Source of the DNA: an uncultured Prevotellaceae bacterium | GTDB taxonomy: Bacteria > Bacteroidota > Bacteroidia > Bacteroidales > Bacteroidaceae | NCBI GenBank assembly: GCA_937915745.1 | Contig: CALGGJ010000131.1 | Span: 1 to 25,432, forward strand | Reading direction: 5' to 3' | Length of the DNA stretch: 25,432 nt | Shown here: positions 15,377 to 23,164 of the stretch, in pieces | Layout of the letters: the number at the start of each line of letters is the position of its first letter | Numbering within the stretch: position 1 is the stretch's first letter | The notes under the pieces: model-generated | Databases searched by the model: none | What the model was told of the DNA's origin: nothing | What the model saw: the letters and a program-made list of their open reading frames with translations, nothing else | Translations under genes and position numbers: made by a program

Positions 15377-15444
15377 CTTATAGTCGGTCGTCTGTTGTGG
15401 GGTTGGAATTATCCACGTTCATTGTGGACATTCACTATTCGCTG

Positions 15445-15476
15445 CAAAGTTAGTCATTATTTTTCATTTGGCCAAA
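15445..15476 (-). promoter_or_regulatory. Promoter of ndk
   Basis: On the minus strand TTTG (15476-15473), 20 nt, then TAACTTTG (15452-15445): a full match to the Bacteroidetes consensus. The expected transcription start near 15440 gives a leader of about 60 nt before the ATG at 15376. Confidence 0.75.
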
Positions 15477-15577
15477 CATATTGTATGCTTTTTAGTATTA
15501 TTTCACATTTTTGAAGAGTCAGTACTGAAAAAGCTTTGTTGTCGCGGCATCGGAATACGGACAATTCATTCAGGACG

Positions 15578-15617
15578 ACTCAACCCTGAAGGCTGTGCAG
15601 TGTCTTCAGGGTTGAGT
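15578..15617 (-). terminator. Strong hairpin downstream of the M24 aminopeptidase gene
   Basis: A perfect 14-bp inverted repeat, ACTCAACCCTGAAG (15578-15591) and CTTCAGGGTTGAGT (15604-15617), encloses a 12-nt loop, 19 bp past the stop codon at 15636. No T run follows on the minus strand, so it is either a terminator without a U tail or an element stabilising the mRNA 3' end. The ndk promoter lies about 100 bp beyond, consistent with a transcript end here. Confidence 0.55.
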
Positions 15618-15635
15618 AGAGCTGCGGAACAGACA

Positions 15636-17465
15636 TTATATTGCACGTGTCACATCGTGGAGCCAGGCACGGTGTTCGTCGTCGAGATGAGGTGCAAGAC
15701 GTTCATACACGGTGTGTTGATAACGGTTGAACCAGTTGCGTTCCTCGTCGGTGAGCATATCGGCTATGATAGGGCTGGTGATGACCGGGCATACCGTGAG
15801 GTGTTCGAAAGTATAGTATGGTCCGAAAGTGGTTCCCTCGGCCACCGGACCGTCGTATGGTTGTGCTGTCGGTTCTACAGCCTTTCCGTCTGGACCGGCA
15901 AAGTTGGCATTGACCACGAGCATAGTATCTTCATGACGTACACCGTGACTGCCTTCAATATATATCCCGGGTTCTACTGTTATAATCATTCCCGGCAGGA
16001 GCGGTGTTGGCCGCCACTGCATACGGAACTGGTGAAGGTCAATGTTTTCGTGTACCGACATGAATTGTCCTACTCCATGTCCGGTTCCATGCAGGTAATT
16101 GATGCCGTATCGCCACATGTCCATACGGGCCAACGTATCGAGCTGAGTGCCGTTGGTGCCGCGCGGGAAGACGGCTCGTCCAAGGTTTATCCACCCTTTC
16201 AACACGAGCGTGTAGTCTCGGCGCATTTGGTGGGTCAGAGGTCCGAGCGGCAGTGTACGTGTTATGTCGGTAGTGCCATCCAGATACTGGCCGCCCGAAT
16301 CGATGAGCAACAGTCCCTCCGGTTTCACCGGTATATCGGTTTCTGGTGTCGGATCGTAATGTACTATAGCCCCGTGGTGTGCATAGCCCATGATGCTCTC
16401 GAAGCTGATGCCCATACAGAGTGGTTGCTCGCGGCGGAATCCTTCGAGTTTAGCTGCAAGCGACAGTTCGGTCTGCCCACCCTTCGGCACATTCTCCAGT
16501 GTCCACTTCATCCATTTCACCATTGCTATGCCGTCTTTCTCCATGGCGCGGCGGTAGCCTGCAATCTCTGTAGGGTTCTTAAACATAAGCATGTGTGGTA
16601 TGGGCGAATCCTTCTCTATCACTTGCGGTATGGACTGATATGTGGCATAGTTGGTTTTGTTTGGTTGAATCTCGACGGTGAGTGTCAGGGCGGCAAGGTC
16701 GTCGGCAATGCATTCGTATGGTCTTATGCCTACGCCTTCGTCACGCAGGTAAGACTCTACTTCGGCTGTCAGTTTTTCCTTATTGACGTAAAGGGTTGCC
16801 GTGTCGGGGGTAATGATTAGGTAGCTGACGAAAAACGGTGTGTAGAGTATGTCATCGGCACGCAGGTTGAGTGTCCATGCTATGTCTTCCAGGAATGTTG
16901 TGAGCAGTGCATGGGAGCCTATCTGTCGGCGTATGCGGGCCAACTTGCTTTGGGTGCTTTCGCCTGCGAATTCAAGCCGTTGGATAAACAATTTGCTGTC
17001 GGGTACGGCTGGACGGTCTGTCCATAATTCTGAATATGGGTCGGTGTCGGCACGCAGTGTCAGACCATATTCAGCCAATTCCCGTTCCATGGCGTTTACC
17101 TCTTCCACCGTGTTCACCCATCCATCGATACCGACCACCGACCCTTTGGCCAGCACACTGCCCAGCCACTGGCATACCGAAGGTGTACCCTCCATCTTTT
17201 CTTTCATGAGGCAATAGCCCGAGCCTTCGAGTTGTTCGGTAGCCTGTATGAAATATCGCGAGTCTGTCCACAGTGCTGCTTGTGTATGGGTTACCACGCT
17301 GGTGCCGGCACTGCCGGTAAAGCCAGAAATCCAACGTCTCGACTTCCATCGTTCTGGAATATATTCGCCACAATGGGGGTCGGTACTTGGTGTTATAAAC
17401 GCATCGATGCCCTCGCGTTGCATGAACGCGCGCAATCTTTTCAGTCGGTCGGTCACTATGTTCAT
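15636..17465 (-). CDS. pepP: M24-family Xaa-Pro aminopeptidase
   Basis: Removes N-terminal residues preceding proline. This 609-residue protein is of the long, three-domain type: two creatinase-like N-terminal domains (about 1-300) and a C-terminal pita-bread catalytic domain. The dinuclear metal site is complete: Asp389 (LLLIDSGG), Asp400 (GTTDITRT), His463 (HGTGHGVG), Glu498 (TVEPGIY) and Glu512 (RHEDTMLV). There is no signal peptide, so it is cytoplasmic. The start at 17465 fits the family (MNIVTDRLKRLRAFMQREGIDAF). It is preceded by a promoter about 180 bp upstream and a leader that could fold, and is followed by a strong hairpin. The gene symbol is used for the family; orthology to the shorter E. 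coli enzyme is not implied. Confidence 0.93.
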   Translation of the reverse strand: MNIVTDRLKRLRAFMQREGIDAFITPSTDPHCGEYIPERWKSRRWISGFTGSAGTSVVTHTQAALWTDSRYFIQATEQLEGSGYCLMKEKMEGTPSVCQWLGSVLAKGSVVGIDGWVNTVEEVNAMERELAEYGLTLRADTDPYSELWTDRPAVPDSKLFIQRLEFAGESTQSKLARIRRQIGSHALLTTFLEDIAWTLNLRADDILYTPFFVSYLIITPDTATLYVNKEKLTAEVESYLRDEGVGIRPYECIADDLAALTLTVEIQPNKTNYATYQSIPQVIEKDSPIPHMLMFKNPTEIAGYRRAMEKDGIAMVKWMKWTLENVPKGGQTELSLAAKLEGFRREQPLCMGISFESIMGYAHHGAIVHYDPTPETDIPVKPEGLLLIDSGGQYLDGTTDITRTLPLGPLTHQMRRDYTLVLKGWINLGRAVFPRGTNGTQLDTLARMDMWRYGINYLHGTGHGVGQFMSVHENIDLHQFRMQWRPTPLLPGMIITVEPGIYIEGSHGVRHEDTMLVVNANFAGPDGKAVEPTAQPYDGPVAEGTTFGPYYTFEHLTVCPVITSPIIADMLTDEERNWFNRYQHTVYERLAPHLDDEHRAWLHDVTRAI

Positions 17466-17516
17466 TCTTTCTGATTGTTTAGTTCTATAAACTACAAATT
17501 TACAAAACCCGTGTGC

Positions 17517-17610
17517 TGCAACACTATGTCATATCACGTTTTTCCCTCGGCAACGTCAGGCTGCCAAAGGATCATGTCACCACAGGACGCTCACTTGTCT
17601 TAGTGTTGCA
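17517..17610 (-). ncRNA. Candidate structured RNA in the pepP leader
   Basis: TGCAACACTA (17517-17526) and TAGTGTTGCA (17601-17610) are exact reverse complements. Inside is a smaller hairpin, GGCA (17549-17552) with TGCC (17562-17565) and a 9-nt loop, flanked by a further three potential pairs across a 2x2 internal loop. A minus-strand promoter starts about 25 nt upstream of the structure. I do not recognise a known riboswitch, 6S, SRP or tmRNA signature. It could be a pepP leader element or a separate small RNA. Confidence 0.3.
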
Positions 17611-17642
17611 TTGAAAACAAGCAGAATCCGGCTATGACAAGG

Positions 17643-17673
17643 CAAAGGTACAAATTAAATCTGAGAATACCAA
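17643..17673 (-). promoter_or_regulatory. Leftward promoter upstream of pepP
   Basis: On the minus strand TTG (17673-17671), 20 nt, then TACCTTTG (17650-17643). The expected start near 17637 would give pepP a leader of about 170 nt containing the inverted repeat at 17517-17610. Confidence 0.6.
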
Positions 17674-17772
17674 CCCTTTTCTATGTTTTTTTCATTCTTT
17701 TCGCTTTGCCGCCCCGATGAGGCCCCAGCCCGGGCTTTATCATGGTGATTCCGTCTCAATCGTCACTCATTA

Positions 17773-17884
17773 GCCGCCCATACCCTCAACCTGTCACATA
17801 TATCCATTCAGGTCATACCGCCCTGTCATGCTGCCGGCATGATTTGTCAACTGCGGTTTTCGTTTGCAGGTGCGTATGGGTGGC
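17773..17884. other. Potential long-range stem upstream of mdh
   Basis: GCCGCCCATAC (17773-17783) pairs with GTATGGGTGGC (17874-17884) over 11 positions with one G-T pair. Within the enclosed 90 nt lies TCATGC (17826-17831)/GCATGA (17837-17842) with a 5-nt loop. It lies upstream of the visible mdh promoter boxes, so it is not obviously in the mdh leader. Confidence 0.3.
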
Positions 17885-17953
17885 GTTTTGACTAAATTTG
17901 GATGAAACATGAAATAAATTGAGAAACATGACTCGCGAATCACAAAATATTTT

Positions 17954-17961
17954 TACCTTTG
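17954..17961 (+). promoter_or_regulatory. -7 element of the mdh promoter
   Basis: TACCTTTG followed by CAG matches the Bacteroidetes -7 box, 44 bp before the mdh ATG. No TTTG is found 19-21 nt upstream, so only the -7 half is supported. A second box, TAAATTTG, is at 17893-17900. Confidence 0.55.
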
Positions 17962-18005
17962 CAGACAGAACAACTTACAACCTATAACAATAAAAACATT
18001 AAGCT

Positions 18006-19010
18006 ATGGCATTTTTAACAGACGAGAAGCTCGTTATCGTAGGAGCCGGTGGTATGATTGGCTCAAACATGGTTCAGTCGGCCCTGATGATGAACCTCAC
18101 TTCAAACATTTGTCTTTATGATGTATTTCCACCAGAGGTAGGTCCGGTAGGAGTTGCCGAGGAGATGCGGCAGTCGGGGTTTGTTGATGCGTGCATCACA
18201 GCCACAGCCGACCCTTGCGAGGCATTCACCGGTGCAAAATACATTATTTCGTCGGGGGGTGCTCCACGCAAGGAGGGAATGACCCGCGAAGACCTGCTGG
18301 CAGGTAATTGCAAGATAGCCGAAGGTTTGGGCAAGGATATCCAGAAGTATTGCCCTGACGTGAAGCACGTGGTAATCATCTTTAATCCGGCCGACCTCAC
18401 CGGCCTTGTAACCCTGCTCTACTCGGGACTGAAACCAAGTCAGGTGACAACCCTTGCTGCTCTCGACTCCACACGTCTGCAGAGTGCACTTGCCAAGAAG
18501 TTCGGCGTGATGCAGAACAAGGTGACGGGTGCTCACACTTTTGGCGGACACGGCGAGCAGATGGCGGTGTTTGGCAGTGCTGTGAAGATAGACGGCAAGC
18601 CGCTCTACGACATTGTAGGCACACCTGAATTCCCTGCCGAAGAGTGGGAACAGATGAAGAAAGACGTGACACAGGGCGGTGCTGCCATCATTAAGTTGCG
18701 TGGACGCTCTTCGTTCCAAAGCCCATCGTTGCTGTCGGTACAGATGATTGCATCGGTAATGGGAGGCGAGCCATTCCGCTATCCGGCCGGCACATACGTA
18801 TCGAACGGCAAATACGACCACATCATGATGGCTATGGACACCACACTCGACAAGAACGGGTGCACATACAGAGTGCCTCAGGGCACTCCTGAGGAAAATG
18901 CCAAACTCGATGCATCATACGAGCACTTGTGCAAGATGCGCGACGAGTTGGTGACCCTCAACATAGTACCACCTATCACCGAGTGGAACAAGATTAACCC
19001 TAACCTCTGA
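18006..19010 (+). CDS. mdh: Malate dehydrogenase
   Basis: NAD-dependent malate/oxaloacetate interconversion in the TCA cycle or its reductive branch. The 334-residue protein of the LDH/MDH superfamily has the NAD-binding GAGGMIG (13-19), substrate arginines Arg88 and Arg94 (GGAPRKEGMTRED), and Asp154/Arg157 (ALDSTRL). The catalytic His182 lies in the loop AHTFGGHGEQM. The sequence is closest to the MDH form common in Bacteroidales, somewhat longer than classical 312-residue MDHs. It stands alone: promoter box in front, intrinsic terminator behind. Its codons are richer in G- and T-ending forms than those of the tyrS-gpmI genes on the same strand, which may reflect high expression. Confidence 0.95.
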   Translation: MAFLTDEKLVIVGAGGMIGSNMVQSALMMNLTSNICLYDVFPPEVGPVGVAEEMRQSGFVDACITATADPCEAFTGAKYIISSGGAPRKEGMTREDLLAGNCKIAEGLGKDIQKYCPDVKHVVIIFNPADLTGLVTLLYSGLKPSQVTTLAALDSTRLQSALAKKFGVMQNKVTGAHTFGGHGEQMAVFGSAVKIDGKPLYDIVGTPEFPAEEWEQMKKDVTQGGAAIIKLRGRSSFQSPSLLSVQMIASVMGGEPFRYPAGTYVSNGKYDHIMMAMDTTLDKNGCTYRVPQGTPEENAKLDASYEHLCKMRDELVTLNIVPPITEWNKINPNL

Positions 19011-19040
19011 ACCGGCTGACGGATATCAAGAGACCGATGC

Positions 19041-19075
19041 GAGGATGTGTCAAATTGAAGGCACATCCTCTTTTT
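19041..19075 (+). terminator. Intrinsic terminator of mdh
   Basis: GAGGATGTG (19041-19049) and CACATCCTC (19062-19070) form a perfect 9-bp stem with a 12-nt loop, followed directly by TTTTT (19071-19075), 30 bp after the mdh stop. Confidence 0.9.
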
Positions 19076-19092
19076 GTAACCAGACCTGCACA

Positions 19093-19167
19093 TGCGACTG
19101 CGCACTCTCGGCGTTGCGAGTGCGCACTCACGGGGGCGCAAGTGCGCACTCACGGGATTGCGAGCGC
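19093..19167. repeat. 22-bp direct repeats with a GTGCGCAC palindromic core
   Basis: Three 22-bp units begin at 19093, 19115 and 19137, and a decayed fourth at 19159. The shared frame is TGCGAGTGCGCACTCACGGG. The central unit contains the 12-bp palindrome GAGTGCGCACTC (19118-19129), and the third AGTGCGCACT (19141-19150). The block lies between the mdh terminator and the tyrS promoter and is probably not transcribed from mdh. It is GC-rich compared with the flanking DNA. There are no spacers of CRISPR type. Confidence 0.85.
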
Positions 19168-19283
19168 GTGCTTGCAGAGGGCGGATGGCAAAAACAAAGC
19201 AGGTCGTTACACAAACAAGCAGTTAAATTAATTATAAAATAGGTGTGATTAGTTGCAGAAACGAGTTAATAACACCAATTTGT

Positions 19284-19314
19284 TTTGCCATTACAAATAA
19301 TTATCGTAAATTTG
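19284..19314 (+). promoter_or_regulatory. Promoter of tyrS (and probably the downstream kinase operon)
   Basis: TTTG (19284-19287), 19 nt, then TAAATTTG (19307-19314) followed by CAC: a full Bacteroidetes match. Transcription should begin near 19320, about 25 nt before the ATG. No other promoter is visible before gpmI. Confidence 0.8.
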
Positions 19315-19344
19315 CACGCTAAATATAAAAACTAAAAAACTGAA

Positions 19345-20646
19345 ATGATAGCAACTAATTATGTAAAAGAATTGCAATGGCGTGGCATGATACACCAAAT
19401 GATGCCTGGCACAGAAGAATTACTGGAAAAAGAACAAGTAACAGCATATCTGGGTATCGACCCGACGGCCGACTCCCTCCACATAGGCCACCTGTGCGGC
19501 GTAATGATGCTCCGCCACTTCCAACGTTGCGGCCACAAGCCCCTGGCTCTCATCGGCGGTGCCACCGGCATGATTGGCGACCCGTCGGGCAAAAGCCAGG
19601 AACGCAACCTGCTTGACGAAGCCACACTGCGACACAACGTGGAGTGTATCAAGGCTCAGCTGAGCAAATTCCTCGACTTCGACAGCGATGCACCCAACCG
19701 GGCCGAGCTGGTGAACAACTACGACTGGATGAAAGACTTCACCTTCCTCGATTTCGCACGCGACGTAGGCAAACACATCACCGTGAACTACATGATGGCC
19801 AAGGAAAGTGTACAGAAACGCCTCAACGGCGAAGCCCGCGACGGACTGTCGTTCACCGAATTTACATACCAGCTGCTGCAAGGATACGACTTCCTCTACC
19901 TCAACGAACATAAAAACTGCAAGCTGCAACTGGGAGGTGCCGACCAGTGGGGCAACATAACCACCGGCTCCGAACTCATCAGACGTACCAACGGCAACGA
20001 ATGCTATGCTCTCACATGCCCGCTCGTGACCAAAGCCGACGGCACAAAATTCGGAAAGACAGAGAAAGGCAACATCTGGCTCAACCCCGACTACACATCA
20101 CCCTACGAGTTCTACCAATTCTGGATGAACACAAGCGACGAAGATGCCAAACGATACATCAAGATATTCACATCGCTCGAAAAAGACGAAATCGAAACCC
20201 TCATCAGCGAGCAAGATGCCGACCCCGGCCTACGCCCACTGCAACGCCGCCTGGCCAAAGAACTCACCATCATGGTACACTCCGAGGCCGACTACAACAT
20301 GGCCGTGGAGGCATCAAACATACTGTTTGGCAAATCAACCAAAGACGCACTCATGCGACTCGACGAAAAGACACTGCTGGCAGTATTCGACGGTGTGCCA
20401 CACCACAACATGCCACTCACCGAGCTGGAAGCCGGAATCAAGGCAGTGGACCTGTGCACCGAAAAAACCAACATATTCCCGTCAAAGGGCGAAATGCGAA
20501 AGATGACACAAGGCGGAGGCGTGAGCATAAACAAAGACAAACTCACACAATTCGACCAGACACTCAACACCTCCGACCTCATCGCCGGCAAATACATGCT
20601 CGTACAGAAAGGAAAGAAAAACTACTACCTGATAATCTGGCAGTAA
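19345..20646 (+). CDS. tyrS: Tyrosyl-tRNA synthetase
   Basis: Class I synthetase charging tRNA(Tyr). The 433-residue protein has the HIGH motif at 46-49 (TADSLHIGHLCG), the tyrosine-pocket and tRNA regions (YQLLQGYDF, LGGADQWGNITTG) and the KMSKS-type loop KFGKTEKGN. A C-terminal S4-like RNA-binding domain closes the protein (GGGVSINKDKLTQFDQ, IAGKYMLVQKGKKNYYL). The start at 19345 follows a clear promoter by about 30 bp. The next gene begins 47 bp downstream with no promoter between, so the synthetase probably shares a transcript with the tyrosine kinase; a link through tyrosine is tempting but unsupported. Confidence 0.97.
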   Translation: MIATNYVKELQWRGMIHQMMPGTEELLEKEQVTAYLGIDPTADSLHIGHLCGVMMLRHFQRCGHKPLALIGGATGMIGDPSGKSQERNLLDEATLRHNVECIKAQLSKFLDFDSDAPNRAELVNNYDWMKDFTFLDFARDVGKHITVNYMMAKESVQKRLNGEARDGLSFTEFTYQLLQGYDFLYLNEHKNCKLQLGGADQWGNITTGSELIRRTNGNECYALTCPLVTKADGTKFGKTEKGNIWLNPDYTSPYEFYQFWMNTSDEDAKRYIKIFTSLEKDEIETLISEQDADPGLRPLQRRLAKELTIMVHSEADYNMAVEASNILFGKSTKDALMRLDEKTLLAVFDGVPHHNMPLTELEAGIKAVDLCTEKTNIFPSKGEMRKMTQGGGVSINKDKLTQFDQTLNTSDLIAGKYMLVQKGKKNYYLIIWQ

Positions 20647-20693
20647 ACCACCCGCAACCCACACCACCGCAACAAACAATCCGACAAGAAATT

Positions 20694-23147
20694 ATGAGTA
20701 CAACAAATACAAAAATAACAAAGAAGACCCAAGCAGAAAAACAAAACGACCTGCTGCAATACCGCGACCTGCTATTCAAATGCCTCTCTAAATGGTATTG
20801 GTTTGCACTGTCGGCAATACTCTGCCTGGCACTTGCAACACTCTACATACTGCGCCAGGCACCAGTCTTCACACGCTCGATGGAAATACAAATCAAGTCG
20901 GAGACACAAGGCAAATCAATGCCAGGCGGAGTGCAAGGCTTCAGCGACCTGGGCATCTTCCGTTCGTCAACCAACGTCAACAACGAACAGCGAGCCTTCC
21001 AGTCGCCCGACAACATGAACGAAATCGTTCGATTGCTGCACCTCGACATGAACTACAGCATCGACGGCACGTTCCACAGCCAGACACTATACGGACACAA
21101 CCTGCCAGCACAAGTAACCATAGGCGGACTCGACGACGACGCCACGGTGAGCTTCGACATGAAACTCCACGGCAGCAAAGTGAAACTCAGCAACTTCGTG
21201 TTCGACAAAGAAAAACTGCAGGGAGAAGTTCAGGGACCACTCAACGACTCCATACACACACCGGTGGGCAATATCATTGTAGAACCGACCGACACATACC
21301 ACGGCGACATAAAATATCCGGAAATACACGTAGTGAGAGTAAGCTACCGAGTTGCATCAGAATTCTACCTCAGGCGGCTAGGCGTTGACCTTGTAGATAA
21401 ATTGGCCGACGTAATCCTCATCTCAATATCCGACGTATCGACACAACGCGCCGAAGACATACTCAACACACTCATCGTAGTATATAATGACAAATGGGTG
21501 CAAGACAAAAACAAAGTCACAGAAAGCACATCAGAGTTCATACAAGAACGCCTGCGACTCATAACCGAAGACCTCGGACAAGTAGATCAAGACATATCCG
21601 ACTACAAGAGTGCCAACCTCATCCCCGACCTCTCGGCAACAGCACAGATAGCACTCAACCAAACCAACGAAATCGACAAGCAGACACTGGAACTGAACAA
21701 CCAACTCTACATGGCACGCTATATACGCGACTTTGTAAACAAAGCCACGACAGCACAACTCATACCAGCCAACAGCGGAATAGGCAGCACTGCCATCGAA
21801 TCACAAATCACCAACTACAACAAGATGGTGATGGAACGCAACCAAATAACAGAAGGAGCAACCGAACAACACTACGCAGCAGCACGACTGGAACAAGACC
21901 TGGGACAACTGCGCGAGTCGATAATCAACTCGCTCGACAACCAAATACTGGCACTGCAGACACAAGTGAACAACCTGGCCAAACGCGAAAGCAAGGCAAC
22001 CAACCGACTGGCAGCAAGCCCCGAACAAGAAAAAGACCTGCTCACCGTAACACGACAACAGAAGGTGAAAGAGTCGCTATACCTCTTCCTGCTGCAGAAA
22101 CTGGAGGAAAACGAAATATCACAAGCATTCACGGCATACAACACACGAGTCATCAAAAAACCCACAGGAAGCATACTGCCATCATCACCGCGTAAAGGCA
22201 GAATATGGATCATCGCACTCATAATCGGACTGGCAATACCACTCATCATCATCTACCTCAAAGAAACCCTCAACACAAAGATAAGCGGACGACAAGACCT
22301 CGAAAACCTCAACGTACCATTCCTCGGCGAAATACCACAGGCAGGAACACCTGTAAAGAAATCAATACTGCCTTGGAAAAAACAAAAAGAAGAAAAACAA
22401 GCCATCGTAATCGTGAAACAAGGCGAACGCGACGTAGTGAACGAAGCATTCCGTGTGGTAAGAACCAACCTCGAGTTTATGACAAAGGAAACCCAAACCA
22501 ACGTAATCACACTCACATCCTACAACGTAAACTCAGGAAAGACATTCATAGCCATGAACCTCTCGATAGCACTCTCGCTGAAAGACAAGAAAGTGCTGGC
22601 CATCGACGGCGACCTGCGCAAAGCATCACTCTCGGCATACATCAACACCCCAAAACACGGCATATCAAACTACCTGAACGGACAGATAACCAACATCGAC
22701 GAGGTGATTGTACAACATCCCGACTACGAAAACCTCAGCATACTGCCAGTAGGAACCATGCCGCCAAACCCTACCGAACTCATATCCGAGCCACGATTTG
22801 CACAACTCATCACACAACTCCGCACCAAATACGACATCATCATGATAGACTGTCCGCCAATCGAAATACTGGCCGACACACAAATCATCGAACAGACAGC
22901 CGACAGCACCATCTTCATCGTACGAGCCGGACTCATGGACCGTGCACTACTGCCCGACCTCGAACAAATCTATCAAGAAGGCAAACTCAAGAACCTCTCC
23001 GTCATACTCAACGGAACCACAAGCGAAGGCGGACGATACGGCTCAAGATACGGATACGGCTCAAGATACGGATACGGCTCTAAATATGGATACCAATACG
23101 GTGAGGCTGAACAAAGTAAGAAAAAGAAGAAACTATTCTCATTATAA
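20694..23147 (+). CDS. Wzc-like polysaccharide tyrosine autokinase (Wzz + BY-kinase)
   Basis: Inner-membrane co-polymerase and tyrosine autokinase that controls polymerisation and export of surface polysaccharide. The 817-residue protein has TM1 (about 36-55), a periplasmic Wzz/GNVR region with coiled coil (about 280-470), a Pro-rich turn (PTGSILPSSP, 490-499), TM2 (about 503-522) and a cytoplasmic ATPase. The ATPase shows Walker A TSYNVNSGKTF (Lys616), Walker A' LAIDGDLRK (Asp638/640) and Walker B IIMIDCPP (Asp719). The tail has eight tyrosines (782-802) within three GS(R/K)YGY repeats, followed by a Lys-rich end. Walker A lacks the usual PGEGK form but keeps GKT. The start at 20694 follows the tyrS stop; the frame is open further upstream only as a shadow within tyrS. 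A phosphatase gene follows at 17 bp. Confidence 0.93.
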   Translation: MSTTNTKITKKTQAEKQNDLLQYRDLLFKCLSKWYWFALSAILCLALATLYILRQAPVFTRSMEIQIKSETQGKSMPGGVQGFSDLGIFRSSTNVNNEQRAFQSPDNMNEIVRLLHLDMNYSIDGTFHSQTLYGHNLPAQVTIGGLDDDATVSFDMKLHGSKVKLSNFVFDKEKLQGEVQGPLNDSIHTPVGNIIVEPTDTYHGDIKYPEIHVVRVSYRVASEFYLRRLGVDLVDKLADVILISISDVSTQRAEDILNTLIVVYNDKWVQDKNKVTESTSEFIQERLRLITEDLGQVDQDISDYKSANLIPDLSATAQIALNQTNEIDKQTLELNNQLYMARYIRDFVNKATTAQLIPANSGIGSTAIESQITNYNKMVMERNQITEGATEQHYAAARLEQDLGQLRESIINSLDNQILALQTQVNNLAKRESKATNRLAASPEQEKDLLTVTRQQKVKESLYLFLLQKLEENEISQAFTAYNTRVIKKPTGSILPSSPRKGRIWIIALIIGLAIPLIIIYLKETLNTKISGRQDLENLNVPFLGEIPQAGTPVKKSILPWKKQKEEKQAIVIVKQGERDVVNEAFRVVRTNLEFMTKETQTNVITLTSYNVNSGKTFIAMNLSIALSLKDKKVLAIDGDLRKASLSAYINTPKHGISNYLNGQITNIDEVIVQHPDYENLSILPVGTMPPNPTELISEPRFAQLITQLRTKYDIIMIDCPPIEILADTQIIEQTADSTIFIVRAGLMDRALLPDLEQIYQEGKLKNLSVILNGTTSEGGRYGSRYGYGSRYGYGSKYGYQYGEAEQSKKKKKLFSL
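23040..23093 (+). repeat. 18-bp tandem repeat encoding the tyrosine tail
   Basis: Two identical 18-bp units (23040-23057, 23058-23075) and a third with three mismatches (23076-23093) encode GSRYGY, GSRYGY and GSKYGY (residues 783-800). The period is a multiple of three, so gain or loss of a unit would keep the frame and change the number of phosphorylatable tyrosines. Confidence 0.92.
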
Positions 23148-23164
23148 CAAACAAAACAAAAAAC

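Larger units (their letters stand above)
17466..18005. other. 540-bp divergent intergenic region between pepP and mdh
   Basis: No convincing coding sequence. It contains, from left to right, a minus-strand TAAATTTG (17502-17495) close to pepP without a good -33, a 10-bp inverted repeat enclosing 74 nt (17517-17610), a complete minus-strand promoter (17673-17643), a palindrome AGCCCGGGCT (17727-17736), and a 111-nt span closed by an 11-bp stem (17773-17884) with a 6-bp hairpin inside. Plus-strand TAAATTTG (17893-17900) and TACCTTTG (17954-17961) boxes precede mdh. Confidence 0.7.

Noticed and set aside
15468..16820. A 450-codon open frame on the plus strand
   Set aside because: It lies antisense to the intact M24 aminopeptidase, has no family features, and follows from biased codon use in the true gene.
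17466..17640. Known riboswitch, 6S RNA, SRP RNA or tmRNA in the pepP leader
   Set aside because: None of the conserved sequence signatures I know for these classes is visible; only the inverted repeats are supported.
19093..19167. CRISPR array or origin iterons
   Set aside because: There are no spacers, and no replication initiator gene or AT-rich unwinding region is adjacent; the units are few and GC-rich.
19947..20693. An upstream extension of the kinase frame through tyrS
   Set aside because: The extension is rich in Arg, His, Gln and Thr, is a frame shadow of tyrS, and the kinase family begins naturally at the ATG at 20694.
21494..23083. Long alternative plus-strand frames within the kinase gene
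   Set aside because: Low-complexity Arg/Thr/His-rich translations caused by the A/C-rich coding strand.
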